From Claveliimonas bilis (GTDB lineage: Bacteria; Bacillota; Clostridia; Lachnospirales; Lachnospiraceae): DNA of 64,000 bases. Below, piece by piece: positions 25,677 to 35,165 of the stretch. Under the pieces are notes generated by a model that was not told the origin of the DNA, ran no database searches, and worked only from the letters and a program-made list of their open reading frames with translations. Within the stretch, counting starts at the first letter, position 1. Each line of letters begins with the position of its first letter. The translations under genes and the position numbers were made by a program. The DNA lies in the NCBI RefSeq assembly GCF_030296775.1, contig NZ_AP027742.1:1364001-1428000 (forward strand), given 5' to 3'.

Positions 25677-26363
25677 GTGTTTATCGATTTGCATATGCAT
25701 GAGATGCGAAATTCGGGGGACAGTTATCTTACGTTGGAAGAAATCGTTGAAATTGCAAAGAAAAAAGGATTGGATGCTATATGTATCACTGACCATGATA
25801 ATATGGATATTCGTTCTTTTGCAAAAGAATATTCGGCAAAAACAGGGTATCCCATCTTTGTGGGAATTGATTTTTACTCTCTTCAGGGAGATATTATCGC
25901 CTATGGGATCGAGGATTACCCAAGAGAGCGCATTAGCGCGCAGGAATTTATTGATTTTGTCAGAGAACAGGGAGGAGTCTGCTATAGCGCACATCCTTTT
26001 CGGAATAACCGGAGGGGAATGGAGGAACATCTTGATGAGGTGACAGGGCTTTCGGGAATTGAAGTGCTCAACGGAAGTACACACAGAGAGGCTTGCATGA
26101 AAGCCGCAGAATATGCGAAAAAGCTGGATCTGATTCCGGTGGGGGCCAGTGATTGCCATGTACCGGAAAAAGTAGGAGTGTGTGCAACCTATTTTCCAAT
26201 GGAAATACAGTCAGAAACAGATCTGGTCCGGGCTTTTCGCAGCGGCGGTATGAAGCCCGCTTATTATAAAGATGGAGCCTATCATATTGTGGAGATTGAC
26301 GATATGGATGCATTTCCCCAGGAGGAGTGGATTTCTTCTAGGAAAAATAAAGAAAGAGGATAA
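25677..26363 (+). CDS. PHP-domain phosphoesterase
   Basis: The 228-residue protein begins with the PHP metal motif DLHMHEM and carries ITDHDN (about residue 39), the histidine in YSAHPFRNN and the GASDCHVPEKVG motif near residue 158. These are the metal ligands of PHP phosphoesterases. The overall form resembles small nucleotide or phosphate-ester hydrolases (YciV/TrpH-like), but the exact substrate cannot be told. Start is GTG at 25677 after AGGAGGG. Confidence 0.85.
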   Translation: MFIDLHMHEMRNSGDSYLTLEEIVEIAKKKGLDAICITDHDNMDIRSFAKEYSAKTGYPIFVGIDFYSLQGDIIAYGIEDYPRERISAQEFIDFVREQGGVCYSAHPFRNNRRGMEEHLDEVTGLSGIEVLNGSTHREACMKAAEYAKKLDLIPVGASDCHVPEKVGVCATYFPMEIQSETDLVRAFRSGGMKPAYYKDGAYHIVEIDDMDAFPQEEWISSRKNKERG

Positions 26364-26373
26364 ATTTGCAACC

Positions 26374-26403
26374 TTGACAATTCCGGAGGGTATCCATTAT
26401 AAT
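26374..26403 (+). promoter_or_regulatory. Consensus promoter of the ilv T-box leader
   Basis: Perfect TTGACA (26374-26379) and perfect TATAAT (26398-26403), 18-base spacer. Confidence 0.88.
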
Positions 26404-26409
26404 ATCACT

Positions 26410-26735
26410 AATTTACCAGATTTTATAATTTAAAATCAAAGAAAGAATTTATGGGAAAAATGCTATGACAAGGAGGAGTACATAGACACCGGATGCCAAG
26501 AGAGAAGATGGATGGTGAAAATCTTCGTGAAGGGTTTGTGGAAGTAGCCTTCGAGCAGTGGACCGAACAGAGGGAAAACATTTCCTTTTTAGTAGGCTCC
26601 AACGTATTTCCGGCGTTAGCGGAAGCAGTATCGGAGAAATTCCCGTACTGACAGAGTGCAGAGACATTGTTTCTGAATTTAGGTGGTAACACGGATGAAA
26701 GATTCGCCCTAAGCTTTTTGGCTTAGGGTTTTTCT
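26410..26735 (+). promoter_or_regulatory. T-box leader upstream of ilvB, probable valine specifier
   Basis: This leader has a Stem I with the AGTA S-turn side (about 26477-26480) facing GGAAGTAG, an apical hairpin with GGTGAAAATC, the T-box sequence AGGTGGTAACACGG (26681-26694), and an intrinsic terminator with arms CCCTAAGC (26707-26714) and GCTTAGGG (26721-26728) followed by TTTTT. The lower Stem I pairs AAGG (26471-26474) with CCTT (26548-26551). By position after GGAA, the specifier reads GTA (26544-26546), valine. Uncharged tRNA-Val would favour read-through into ilvB. Confidence 0.88.
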
Positions 26736-26770
26736 TTGTTCGTTCCTAATAATCAAAAGGAGGTAACAGT

Positions 26771-28489
26771 ATGAAAAAAATATCTGGAAACAAATTACTG
26801 GTAAAGGCCTTGAGAGAAGAAGGAGTGGATACAATTTTTGGCTATCCCGGAGCCTGTACAATTGATATCAGCGACGAGCTGTATAAGCAGGATTATACGA
26901 AAGTTATTCTGCCAAGACAGGAAGTGGCCCTGGTCCATGAGGCAGATGCCTATGCAAGGACAACCGGAAAAGTAGGAGTATGCCTTGTTACAAGCGGACC
27001 GGGAGCTACCAATCTGGTTACAGGGCTTGCGACTGCTAATTATGACAGTGTGCCATTGGTGTGTTTTACAGGACAGGTGGCAAAACATCTGATTGGAAAT
27101 GATGCTTTTCAGGAGGTAGATATTGTAGGGATTACAAGAAGCATCACAAAATACGGAGTGACAGTCAGGAACAGAGAAGATCTTGGAAGGATTATTAGGG
27201 AAGCCTTTTATATTGCACGGACGGGGCGTCCCGGGCCGGTGCTCATTGATCTTCCTAAAGATGTGATGGGAGAACTGGGAAGTGCAGAATATCCGTCTGA
27301 AGTAAATATCAGAGGATATAAGCCAAATACTCATGTACACATCGGGCAGCTTAAGCGGGCGATTAAAATGCTTGGCAAAGCAAAGAATCCGCTGTTCCTT
27401 GCGGGAGGAGGCGTTAATATCGCCCATGCACAGGAACTGTTTACGAAACTCGTGGAGAAGACAAATGTTCCTGTTGTAACAACCGTTATGGGGCGCGGAG
27501 CGGTTCCTACAGATCATCCGCTTTTTATCGGAAACCTTGGTATGCATGGGGCGTACGCAGCAAATATGGCGGTAAACAACTGTGATCTTTTGTTTTCCAT
27601 TGGTACCAGATTCAATGACCGCATTACCGGGAAACTGCATTCTTTTGCACCTTGCGCGAAGATCGTCCATATTGATATTGATACCTCTGCTATTTCAAGA
27701 AATGTGCAGGTCGATGTGCCGATTGTTGCCGATGCTCATGAAGCAATTGAAAAAATGCTGGAATATGTGGAAGTCTGCGAGACAAAAAGCTGGCTGGAGC
27801 AGATTGCTGATTGGAAGGCAGAGCATCCTCTCGTGATGAAGAAACGCCCGATCATGACTCCTAAAGATATTATTGATGAAATCAATGAAAGTTTTGAGGA
27901 AGCCATTGTCGTGACAGACGTAGGGCAGCATCAGATGTTTACGGCACAGTTCCTGGAACTGAAACCGGGAAAGCAGCTTATCATGTCCGGCGGACTTGGT
28001 ACAATGGGATATGGCCTGCCGGGGGCTATCGGCGCCAAGATTGGAAATCCGGATAAGCCGGTTATCTCCATTTCCGGAGATGGGGGAATGCAGATGAATA
28101 TACAGGAGCTTGCCACAGCAGTGCTGGAGGAGCTTCCGATCATCAGCTGTATTTTCAATAATAGCGTACTTGGGATGGTACGTCAGTGGCAGAAGCTCTT
28201 TTACGGCAAACGGTATTCTATGACCTGCCTGCGGTCAGGAGCAGCCTGCAGAGGTAAATGCGGCGAGGTAGAGTGTCCTCCTTATACGCCTGACTTTGTG
28301 AAACTGGCGGAAAGCTATGGAGCAAAAGGCATCCGTGTAACGAAAAAGGAAGAGATAAAACCGGCCTTTGAAGAGGCAAAGAAGAGCAAAGTGCCTGTTG
28401 TGATTGAATTTCTGATCGATCCGGAAGATCTGGTATATCCTATGATCCAGCCGGGCGGAACATTGGAAGATATGATTATGGATTGTTAA
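26771..28489 (+). CDS. ilvB: Acetolactate synthase large subunit
   Basis: The 572-residue ThDP enzyme condenses pyruvate (or pyruvate and 2-oxobutyrate) in valine, leucine and isoleucine synthesis. It has the N-terminal glutamate region FGYPGACTIDI, the FAD-binding middle domain and the C-terminal ThDP motif ISGDGGMQMN to NNSVLGMVRQWQ. An insert near residues 485-503 holds four cysteines (C486, C493, C497, C502) before PPYTPDF, absent from most model IlvB proteins. It follows the T-box leader and precedes ilvN; AGGAGG lies before the ATG. Confidence 0.94.
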   Translation: MKKISGNKLLVKALREEGVDTIFGYPGACTIDISDELYKQDYTKVILPRQEVALVHEADAYARTTGKVGVCLVTSGPGATNLVTGLATANYDSVPLVCFTGQVAKHLIGNDAFQEVDIVGITRSITKYGVTVRNREDLGRIIREAFYIARTGRPGPVLIDLPKDVMGELGSAEYPSEVNIRGYKPNTHVHIGQLKRAIKMLGKAKNPLFLAGGGVNIAHAQELFTKLVEKTNVPVVTTVMGRGAVPTDHPLFIGNLGMHGAYAANMAVNNCDLLFSIGTRFNDRITGKLHSFAPCAKIVHIDIDTSAISRNVQVDVPIVADAHEAIEKMLEYVEVCETKSWLEQIADWKAEHPLVMKKRPIMTPKDIIDEINESFEEAIVVTDVGQHQMFTAQFLELKPGKQLIMSGGLGTMGYGLPGAIGAKIGNPDKPVISISGDGGMQMNIQELATAVLEELPIISCIFNNSVLGMVRQWQKLFYGKRYSMTCLRSGAACRGKCGEVECPPYTPDFVKLAESYGAKGIRVTKKEEIKPAFEEAKKSKVPVVIEFLIDPEDLVYPMIQPGGTLEDMIMDC

Positions 28490-28507
28490 GAGAAAGGAGA
28501 GAAAAGA

Positions 28508-29017
28508 ATGAACAGTACAATGAAAAAAAGATGGATATCCCTGTATGTGGAGAACCAGGTAGGCGTTCTCTCCAAAATTTCCGGACTTTTTTCCGGGAAA
28601 TCTTATAACCTTGACAGCCTTACTGTCGGGACAACAGAAGATCCGACGGTGTCCCGTATGACGATTGCCACAGTCAGCGATGATGAGACATTTGAACAGA
28701 TCAAAAAGCAGCTGAACCGTCTGGTAGAAGTGATCAAGGTCATTGATTTTACCGATATTTTTGTACGTATGAAGGAAATCCTTTATATTAAAGTAAAAAA
28801 CTGTACTTCTGAGGATAAGATCGAGGCCTTTCAGATTGCAGAGACTTTCAAGGCAAAAGTCATTGACTACGGAAAAGACAGCCTTCTTTTAGAGTTCGTC
28901 CAGACCGCGACAAAGAATGATGCAGTTATCAAACTGATGAAGGAAGAATTTAAGAGTATTGAAGTAGTGCGGGGCGGAAGCGTAGGAATCGAATCCATCA
29001 GTATGATGGAGCGCTAA
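28508..29017 (+). CDS. ilvN: Acetolactate synthase small regulatory subunit
   Basis: The 169-residue protein has an N-terminal ACT domain (WISLYVENQVGVLSKISGLF, about residues 8-80) that binds valine for feedback, and a C-terminal IlvN domain. It raises activity of the IlvB subunit and makes it valine-sensitive. It lies 18 bases after ilvB in the T-box operon. Confidence 0.94.
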   Translation: MNSTMKKRWISLYVENQVGVLSKISGLFSGKSYNLDSLTVGTTEDPTVSRMTIATVSDDETFEQIKKQLNRLVEVIKVIDFTDIFVRMKEILYIKVKNCTSEDKIEAFQIAETFKAKVIDYGKDSLLLEFVQTATKNDAVIKLMKEEFKSIEVVRGGSVGIESISMMER

Positions 29018-29067
29018 GTTACTATTCACAGCTGATAATATGCCCGGCAAAAAAACAGAGTGCACTC

Positions 29068-29096
29068 TTGAATTTTGTATATGACAGTATTATAAT
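29068..29096 (+). promoter_or_regulatory. Promoter of ilvE
   Basis: TTGAAT (29068-29073), 17-base spacer, TATAAT (29091-29096), about 40 bases before the ilvE start. It lets ilvE be expressed apart from the T-box. Confidence 0.75.
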
Positions 29097-29135
29097 GAAA
29101 AAAGATTAATAAAAGAAGGAACGGAGGAATTATCC

Positions 29136-30161
29136 ATGGAAAAGAAAAATATTGACTGGTCAAATCTGGGATTTGCCTATATGCAGACAGATATGCGATA
29201 TGTCTCCAACTATAAGGACGGGGCATGGGACGAAGGGGCTTTAACCTCCGATGCAAATATTGTACTGAATGAGTGTGCCTGCGTGCTTCAGTATGCACAG
29301 ACATGTTTTGAAGGCTTGAAGGCATACACGACAGAGGATGGACATATTGTAACATTTCGTCCGGATCTGAATGCCAAGAGAATGGCTGATTCCGCAGCAC
29401 GTCTGGAGATGCCGGTATTTCCGGAAGATCGTTTTGTGGAGGCGGTTCATAAAGTAGTGGAAGCCAATGCAGCATACGTTCCGCCGTATGGTTCCGGGGC
29501 AACGTTATATATTCGTCCATATATGTTCGGATCCAATGCGGTCATCGGCGTAAAGCCGGCAGACGAATACCAGTTCCGCGTATTTACTACTCCGGTAGGA
29601 CCATATTTCAAGGGAGGCGCAAAACCGATCACCATCCGCGTATGCGATTACGACCGTGCAGCGCCTCATGGAACCGGACATGTAAAGGCAGGACTGAACT
29701 ATGCTATGAGCCTTTATGCTATTGTTGACGCACATCAGAAAGGCTATGATGAAAACATGTATCTGGATGCAGCTACAAGGACTAAGGTGGAAGAAACAGG
29801 CGGAGCTAACTTTATCTTTATTACAAAAGATAATACGGTAGTTACACCTAAGTCCGGCACAATTCTGCCGTCCATCACAAGACGTTCTCTTCTCTATGTA
29901 GCGGAGAAATATCTGGGACTTAAGACAGAAGAAAGAGAAGTTTATCTGGATGAGGTAAAAGATTTTGCAGAATGCGGTCTGTGCGGAACGGCAGCAGTTA
30001 TTTCCCCGGTAGGAAAGATTGTGGATCACGATAAAGAGATCTGCTTCCCAAGCGGAATGGAAAAGATGGGACCGACCATCCAGAAGCTTTACGATACACT
30101 CACCGGAATCCAGATGGGGCATATCGAAGCTCCGGAAGGCTGGATCCATACAATCTGCTAA
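29136..30161 (+). CDS. ilvE: Branched-chain amino acid aminotransferase
   Basis: The 341-residue fold-type IV PLP enzyme makes valine, leucine and isoleucine from their keto acids. The PLP lysine sits in GTGHVKAGLNYAMS, with the YLDAATRTKVEETGGAN and GLCGTAAVISP segments that bind PLP and substrate. The length matches the longer bacterial type. Its stop codon shares a base with the start of the methyltransferase gene. Confidence 0.93.
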   Translation: MEKKNIDWSNLGFAYMQTDMRYVSNYKDGAWDEGALTSDANIVLNECACVLQYAQTCFEGLKAYTTEDGHIVTFRPDLNAKRMADSAARLEMPVFPEDRFVEAVHKVVEANAAYVPPYGSGATLYIRPYMFGSNAVIGVKPADEYQFRVFTTPVGPYFKGGAKPITIRVCDYDRAAPHGTGHVKAGLNYAMSLYAIVDAHQKGYDENMYLDAATRTKVEETGGANFIFITKDNTVVTPKSGTILPSITRRSLLYVAEKYLGLKTEEREVYLDEVKDFAECGLCGTAAVISPVGKIVDHDKEICFPSGMEKMGPTIQKLYDTLTGIQMGHIEAPEGWIHTIC

Positions 30162-30913
30162 TGGAAAGCTATACCGGATTCGCGGAAGTCTATGATACAT
30201 TTATGGATAATGTTCCCTACAGGGAGTGGGCGCAGTATATAAGAAAGCTTCTGGAAAGAGAAGAAATTGACAGTGGTCTTGTTCTGGATCTTGGATGCGG
30301 CACCGGAAGCATGACGGAAGAATTGGCATCATACGGTTATGATATGATCGGTGTGGACAACTCTGAAGAAATGCTTGAGATTGCCATGAATAAGAAGGAA
30401 AAGAGCGGCCATGACATCCTCTACCTTCTCCAGGACATGCGCCAGTTTGAACTGTACGGGACCGTAAAGGCTATTGTCAGTGTCTGTGACTGTATCAATT
30501 ACATAACAGAGGAAGATGAGCTGGAGCAGATTTTCAGATTAGTCAATAATTATCTGGATCCCGGAGGAATTTTTATCTTTGATTTCAATACAGAGTATAA
30601 ATACAAAGAGATTCTTAGGGATGAGACGATTGCGGAAGAGCGGGAAGAGTGCAGCTTTATCTGGGAAAACTATTATGATGAAGCAGAAGGACTGAATGAA
30701 TATGCACTGACTTTGTTTGTGCAGGAGAAGGGCGATCTTTACCGGAAATATCAGGAAATTCATCTGCAAAGAGCGTATACTCTGGAAGAGATGAAGGCAC
30801 GGATCGAAAAAAGCGGTATGAAGTTCGTGGCTGCCTATGACTCCTACACGGAGCAGGCACCTACCAAAGAAAGCGAAAGAATATGTATGATGGCAAGAGA
30901 GTGCGGAAAATAG
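30161..30913 (+). CDS. Class I SAM-dependent methyltransferase
   Basis: The 250-residue protein has the SAM motif I VLDLGCGTGSM (about residues 41-51) and acidic motif II GVDNSEEML, followed by VSVCDCINYI. This fold is common for small-molecule methyltransferases and a specific substrate cannot be inferred. It starts at the last base of ilvE. A terminator overlaps its 3' end. Confidence 0.87.
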   Translation: MESYTGFAEVYDTFMDNVPYREWAQYIRKLLEREEIDSGLVLDLGCGTGSMTEELASYGYDMIGVDNSEEMLEIAMNKKEKSGHDILYLLQDMRQFELYGTVKAIVSVCDCINYITEEDELEQIFRLVNNYLDPGGIFIFDFNTEYKYKEILRDETIAEEREECSFIWENYYDEAEGLNEYALTLFVQEKGDLYRKYQEIHLQRAYTLEEMKARIEKSGMKFVAAYDSYTEQAPTKESERICMMARECGK

Positions 30914-30927
30914 GCCGCACTCTTTTT
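30898..30927 (+). terminator. Terminator overlapping the methyltransferase stop
   Basis: Arms 30898-30906 and 30915-30923 pair over nine bases, followed by TTTTT. The left arm lies in the last codons of the gene. Confidence 0.85.
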
Positions 30928-30941
30928 GTCTGTGGTGCTAC

Positions 30942-30970
30942 TTGTAAAGAAAGACAAAACATATTACAAT
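30942..30970 (+). promoter_or_regulatory. Promoter of hslO
   Basis: TTGTAA (30942-30947), 17-base spacer, TACAAT (30965-30970), about 45 bases before the start codon. Confidence 0.65.
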
Positions 30971-31014
30971 AAAAGGTAATGTACAGAAAAAAGAAAAGAA
31001 AGGAATTTCAATAG

Positions 31015-31890
31015 ATGACAGATTATATCGTAAGAGCAACAGCGGCGGAAGGGCAGATCCGTGCCTTTGCGGCAGTAACCAAAGATACAGTGGAGGAAGC
31101 AAGAAGAAGGCATGGAACAAGCCCGGTGGCAACGGCGGCGCTTGGAAGGCTTTTGACGGCGGGAGCCATCATGGGAAGTATGATGAAAAACGATACAGAT
31201 ATGCTGACCCTTCAGATCAGAGGGGACGGGCCGCTGGGAGGGATTACTGTAACAGCCGACAGCCATGCCAATGTCAAAGGATATGTGCTGAATCCGGATG
31301 TAATGCTGCCGCCCAAAAACGGTAAGCTTGACGTAGGGGGAGCAGTAGGGATCGGTCTTTTGACAGTCATCAAGGATATGGGGTTAAAGGAGCCTTATTC
31401 CGGGCAGACCATCCTTGTGACAAGTGAGATTGCAGAGGACCTGACCTATTATTTTGCCAATTCAGAGCAGGTCCCTTCCTCTGTCGGACTGGGTGTTCTT
31501 ATGGATAAAGACAATACAGTAAAATGCGCGGGAGGATTCATTATCCAGCTTATGCCTTTTGCAGAGAACAAGACCATAGACCAGCTGGAGGAAAATCTGA
31601 AAAAGGTGACTTCAGTTACAAAGCTTCTGGATGCCGGATATACACCGCAGCAGCTTCTGGAGGAACTGCTGGGAGGTATGGGACTGGAGATCACAGATAC
31701 GATGCCTGCCAGATTTTACTGCAACTGCTCTAAGGAAAGAGTGGAGCAGGCAGTTGTCAGCATCGGCAAGAAAGATATAGAAGAGATGATAAAGGAAGGC
31801 AAAGATATTGAGGTGAAGTGTCATTTCTGTAATACAGCCTACAAATATACTATAGACGAACTGAAAGAAATCCTGAAGCGGAGCAAATAG
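31015..31890 (+). CDS. hslO: Redox-regulated chaperone Hsp33
   Basis: The 291-residue protein has the Hsp33 N-terminal domain and the C-terminal zinc redox switch: C236, C238, then 30 residues, then C269 and C272 (CNC ... CHFC). Oxidation releases zinc and activates the holdase. In a strict anaerobe it guards against oxygen exposure. Start ATG at 31015 after AAAGGAA. Confidence 0.95.
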   Translation: MTDYIVRATAAEGQIRAFAAVTKDTVEEARRRHGTSPVATAALGRLLTAGAIMGSMMKNDTDMLTLQIRGDGPLGGITVTADSHANVKGYVLNPDVMLPPKNGKLDVGGAVGIGLLTVIKDMGLKEPYSGQTILVTSEIAEDLTYYFANSEQVPSSVGLGVLMDKDNTVKCAGGFIIQLMPFAENKTIDQLEENLKKVTSVTKLLDAGYTPQQLLEELLGGMGLEITDTMPARFYCNCSKERVEQAVVSIGKKDIEEMIKEGKDIEVKCHFCNTAYKYTIDELKEILKRSK

Positions 31891-31919
31891 TGCCTGGGGA
31901 AAGATAGGAGGATAAGAAC

Positions 31920-33827
31920 GTGAAACATGGTTTTGTGAAAGTGGCAGCCGCAAGCTGCGATATCCGTGTTGCGGATGTGGATTACAATACAGAGCAGATC
32001 TGCCGGATGATCGATGAAACTACAGAGGCCGGAGCCAAGGTTGTTGTGTTTCCGGAGCTTTGTATTACCGGATATACGTGTGGAGACCTGTTTACTCAGG
32101 ATGTTCTTCTTAAGAGAGCAAGAAAAGCCCTCTGGAAGATTGCGGATTACACGAAAGAGAAGGATGCGCTGGTCTTTGTAGGCGTGCCTTTGGCGGTAGA
32201 AGGAGAGCTTTACAATACGGCGGCGGCTCTGAACAGAGGAAAAATCCTGGGGCTGACTACAAAGACATTTCTCCCTAATTATGGAGAGTTTTACGAGATG
32301 CGCCAGTTCAGAGAGGGACCAAGAGAGGTGCGTGAAATTGAATTTGGAGGAGAAAAGATTCCTTTTGGACCGCAGATACTCTTTGTGTCCGGACAGATGG
32401 AAGATCTGATCGTATCGGCGGAAATCTGTGAAGATGTGTGGTCTCCGGTACCGCCCAGCATACAGGCGGCAAGAGAGGGGGCAACTATCATTGTCAACTG
32501 CTCTGCCAGCGATGAGACCATCGGGAAAGCCGCATACAGGAAAAGTTTGATCGAAGGACAGTCTGCCCGTCTCATTGCCGGATACGTATATGCAAATGCC
32601 GGGGAGGGGGAATCTACGACAGATCTTGTTTTTGGCGGGCACAATATGATAGCGGAGAACGGAACGACGCTGGCGGAAGGGGAGAGATTCCGAAACGGCG
32701 CCATCTATTCTGAGATTGACATTCAGCGTGTGATAAGCGAGCGGAGAAAGAATACCACTTTCCAGACAGAAAAGACGAGGAAACTGGTGCGTGTTCCTTT
32801 TCAGGTGGAGATGACAGATACATTTCTGACAAGAGAATTTCCTTCCCGTCCCTTTGTGCCGGATTCCTCCGAAGAAAGGGAGAAGCGCTGTGAGGAAATT
32901 CTGATGATCCAGGCTATGGGGCTGAAGAAGAGACTTGCCCATACGCATGCTCAGAGTGCGGTTGTGGGCATTTCAGGCGGTCTGGATTCTACTTTGGCGC
33001 TGCTTGTGACAGCAAAAGCTTTTGATATGCTGAAAATGGACCGAAAAAGGATCATTGCGGTGACAATGCCCTGTTTTGGGACAACGGACCGAACATACAG
33101 CAACGCCTGTACCATGGCGGTAAGGCTGGGCGCCCAGTTGAGAGAGGTACAACTGGCCGAGTCAGTGACCATGCATTTTCGGGATATCGGTCATGATATG
33201 AATGATCACAGCGTCACTTACGAAAATGCGCAGGCGAGAGAGAGGACCCAGGTTCTGATGGATATTTCCAATCAGGAAAATGGAATGGTGATCGGAACCG
33301 GAGATATGTCTGAGCTGGCACTTGGCTGGGCCACCTATAACGGAGATCACATGTCCATGTATGGGGTGAATGCTTCCGTGCCAAAGACGCTGGTGCGTCA
33401 TCTGGTACGCTATTACGCAGATACATTGGAGGATAAAGAACTCCAGGCCGTACTCTATGATGTGCTGGATACGCCGGTGAGCCCGGAGCTTCTGCCGCCG
33501 GAAGACGGACAGATCGCGCAGAAGACAGAGGATCTGGTGGGTCCTTATGAGCTTCACGATTTCTTCTTGTATTATTTCCTGCGTTTCGGATATGAACCGG
33601 ATAAGATCTACCGGATCGCCCGTCTGGCTTTTGAAGGAGAATATGAGAAAGAAACAATTTATAAATGGCTGGAGACATTTTGCAGAAGGTTCTTTACCCA
33701 GCAGTTTAAACGATCCTGTCTGCCGGACGGACCGAAGGTAGGAACCGTTGCGCTCTCACCGAGAGGAGACTGGAGGATGCCAAGCGATGCCTGTGCGTCA
33801 GTCTGGCTGAAGAACCTGGAACAGTGA
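31920..33827 (+). CDS. nadE: Glutamine-dependent NAD(+) synthetase
   Basis: The 635-residue protein joins an N-terminal nitrilase-type amidase (glutamate in VVVFPELCITGY, lysine in TKTFLPNYGEFYE, cysteine in VSAEICEDVWSP) to a C-terminal ATP-pyrophosphatase domain with the P-loop VVGISGGLDSTLAL. It releases ammonia from glutamine and amidates nicotinic acid adenine dinucleotide to NAD. Start is GTG at 31920 after AGGAGG. Confidence 0.94.
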   Translation: MKHGFVKVAAASCDIRVADVDYNTEQICRMIDETTEAGAKVVVFPELCITGYTCGDLFTQDVLLKRARKALWKIADYTKEKDALVFVGVPLAVEGELYNTAAALNRGKILGLTTKTFLPNYGEFYEMRQFREGPREVREIEFGGEKIPFGPQILFVSGQMEDLIVSAEICEDVWSPVPPSIQAAREGATIIVNCSASDETIGKAAYRKSLIEGQSARLIAGYVYANAGEGESTTDLVFGGHNMIAENGTTLAEGERFRNGAIYSEIDIQRVISERRKNTTFQTEKTRKLVRVPFQVEMTDTFLTREFPSRPFVPDSSEEREKRCEEILMIQAMGLKKRLAHTHAQSAVVGISGGLDSTLALLVTAKAFDMLKMDRKRIIAVTMPCFGTTDRTYSNACTMAVRLGAQLREVQLAESVTMHFRDIGHDMNDHSVTYENAQARERTQVLMDISNQENGMVIGTGDMSELALGWATYNGDHMSMYGVNASVPKTLVRHLVRYYADTLEDKELQAVLYDVLDTPVSPELLPPEDGQIAQKTEDLVGPYELHDFFLYYFLRFGYEPDKIYRIARLAFEGEYEKETIYKWLETFCRRFFTQQFKRSCLPDGPKVGTVALSPRGDWRMPSDACASVWLKNLEQ

Positions 33828-33846
33828 TGGGAAGGAGACAAGAAAT

Positions 33847-34752
33847 ATGAAGGCAGAAGAGATACAGAATGTAGACCATCAGGAAATTGACCGGAGAGTG
33901 AGGAATTATTGGCTTCAAAAAGGACTTGGGATAACGGGCGTTGTTCTTGTAGTCCTGCATGGCCTTTTGCTCTTTGCAGGTCTGGACCGGATTATGTGGA
34001 TCGGGGGATATACTAATGTTGTTACCCGGATCTGTATTATTTTGAGTCATTATGTGATCGTTCAGATTTTGATTTTTGTTATTCAGGGAGCAGAGACCCA
34101 AATTTCAGGAAGTCTGACGAAATCCTGCGATCCTTTTCTCTATGAGGCGTGCCTGTATCGGGTCGGCGGAGGAACGAAAAAGCAGATTAATCTGGCCCTT
34201 GCCCAGTATTATGAAGGTAATTTTGAGCAGTCCTGGGATACCATAAGCAGGGTCAGCCCGGACGGACTGAAGAAGAAGTATAAATATAATTATTATATGT
34301 TAAGATCCGCCCTCCTCTTTCGTCAGGGAAGAGCAGGAGAGGTGAGAAATCTCGAGGATGAATTTCAAAGAACGATCGGAGGAAGGGAGGATACGGTCTA
34401 TATGCAGCTTCTGTGTGCGTCCAACAATATGAGACGCGCGCTGGAAAACAAGGATTATCCTTCTGCCTATGGATTCCTGCAGGATTATACCCGCCTGTAC
34501 CAGCGTGATTCACAGCCGTGGGTTAAAGTCGGGATTGCCTGCTGGGAAGGCGTGCTGGAGTATTTATGCGGCAATGAGACAGGGGCAGACGCAAGACTTG
34601 CCTATGTGGAAAAATACGGCGGAAAGTTGTTTTATGTACAGGAGCTTAAAAAGATAAGAGAGGAAAAAGGAAAGGAGGAGACAGAGGATGAAGGAAGAAC
34701 ATCCGGAGAAACTTGCCAGAACAGCAGTGGAGAAATTTCAGAAGATGTATAA
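33847..34752 (+). CDS. Uncharacterised membrane protein with helical repeats
   Basis: The 301-residue protein has two hydrophobic segments (about residues 27-46 and 60-80) and a long soluble C-terminal part that looks like TPR-type helix pairs (for example LALAQYYEGNFEQSWDTISRV). The C-terminus is acidic and low-complexity. I do not recognise the family. It starts 19 bases after nadE and overlaps the next gene by 65 bases, so the last codons are shared with it in another frame. Confidence 0.7.
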   Translation: MKAEEIQNVDHQEIDRRVRNYWLQKGLGITGVVLVVLHGLLLFAGLDRIMWIGGYTNVVTRICIILSHYVIVQILIFVIQGAETQISGSLTKSCDPFLYEACLYRVGGGTKKQINLALAQYYEGNFEQSWDTISRVSPDGLKKKYKYNYYMLRSALLFRQGRAGEVRNLEDEFQRTIGGREDTVYMQLLCASNNMRRALENKDYPSAYGFLQDYTRLYQRDSQPWVKVGIACWEGVLEYLCGNETGADARLAYVEKYGGKLFYVQELKKIREEKGKEETEDEGRTSGETCQNSSGEISEDV

Positions 34753-35119
34753 CTGCTGTCAGTCAGTGGCCTGTTCTGTGTGTGAAGAATATGGGATAAG
34801 TGAGAAGGATATGTTTCGCCTTACAGAAGGGTTCGGCTCGGGAATCGGAGGGCTGAAGGATACATGCGGAGCCGCTATGGGAATGTTTTTGATCATCAGC
34901 CTTGCCGGAAGCGCAGGAGATATGGAGCAGCCTATGCTTACAAAATTTGAGACATATGACAGGATCCGGGAGGCTGCTGAAAAGTTTCAGGAAAAGTGCG
35001 GTTCACTTTACTGCAGGGATTTAAAAACCCAGGAAGGGGCACAGCCCCTTCCATGCTGTACTTTCTGTGTAGAGGCAGGAGCGCAGATCCTGGAAGAAAT
35101 GTTGAAAAAAATGTCATAA
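34688..35119 (+). CDS. C_GCAxxG_C_C family protein
   Basis: The 143-residue protein shows the cysteine pattern of the C_GCAxxG_C_C family: ACSVC near residue 22-26, GGLKDTCGAAMGM (the GCAxxG block, here CGAAMG) and later C-x4-C and CC-x2-C cysteines. Members are thought to bind a redox cofactor or metal cluster in anaerobes; the reaction is unknown. Its start lies inside the upstream gene, with GGAGGAGACAGAGG before the ATG, so translational coupling is likely. Confidence 0.78.
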   Translation: MKEEHPEKLARTAVEKFQKMYNCCQSVACSVCEEYGISEKDMFRLTEGFGSGIGGLKDTCGAAMGMFLIISLAGSAGDMEQPMLTKFETYDRIREAAEKFQEKCGSLYCRDLKTQEGAQPLPCCTFCVEAGAQILEEMLKKMS

Positions 35120-35165
35120 AACAGGAAATGCGGGCATATATATGGAAAAAGGAGGAAAGTTTGAA

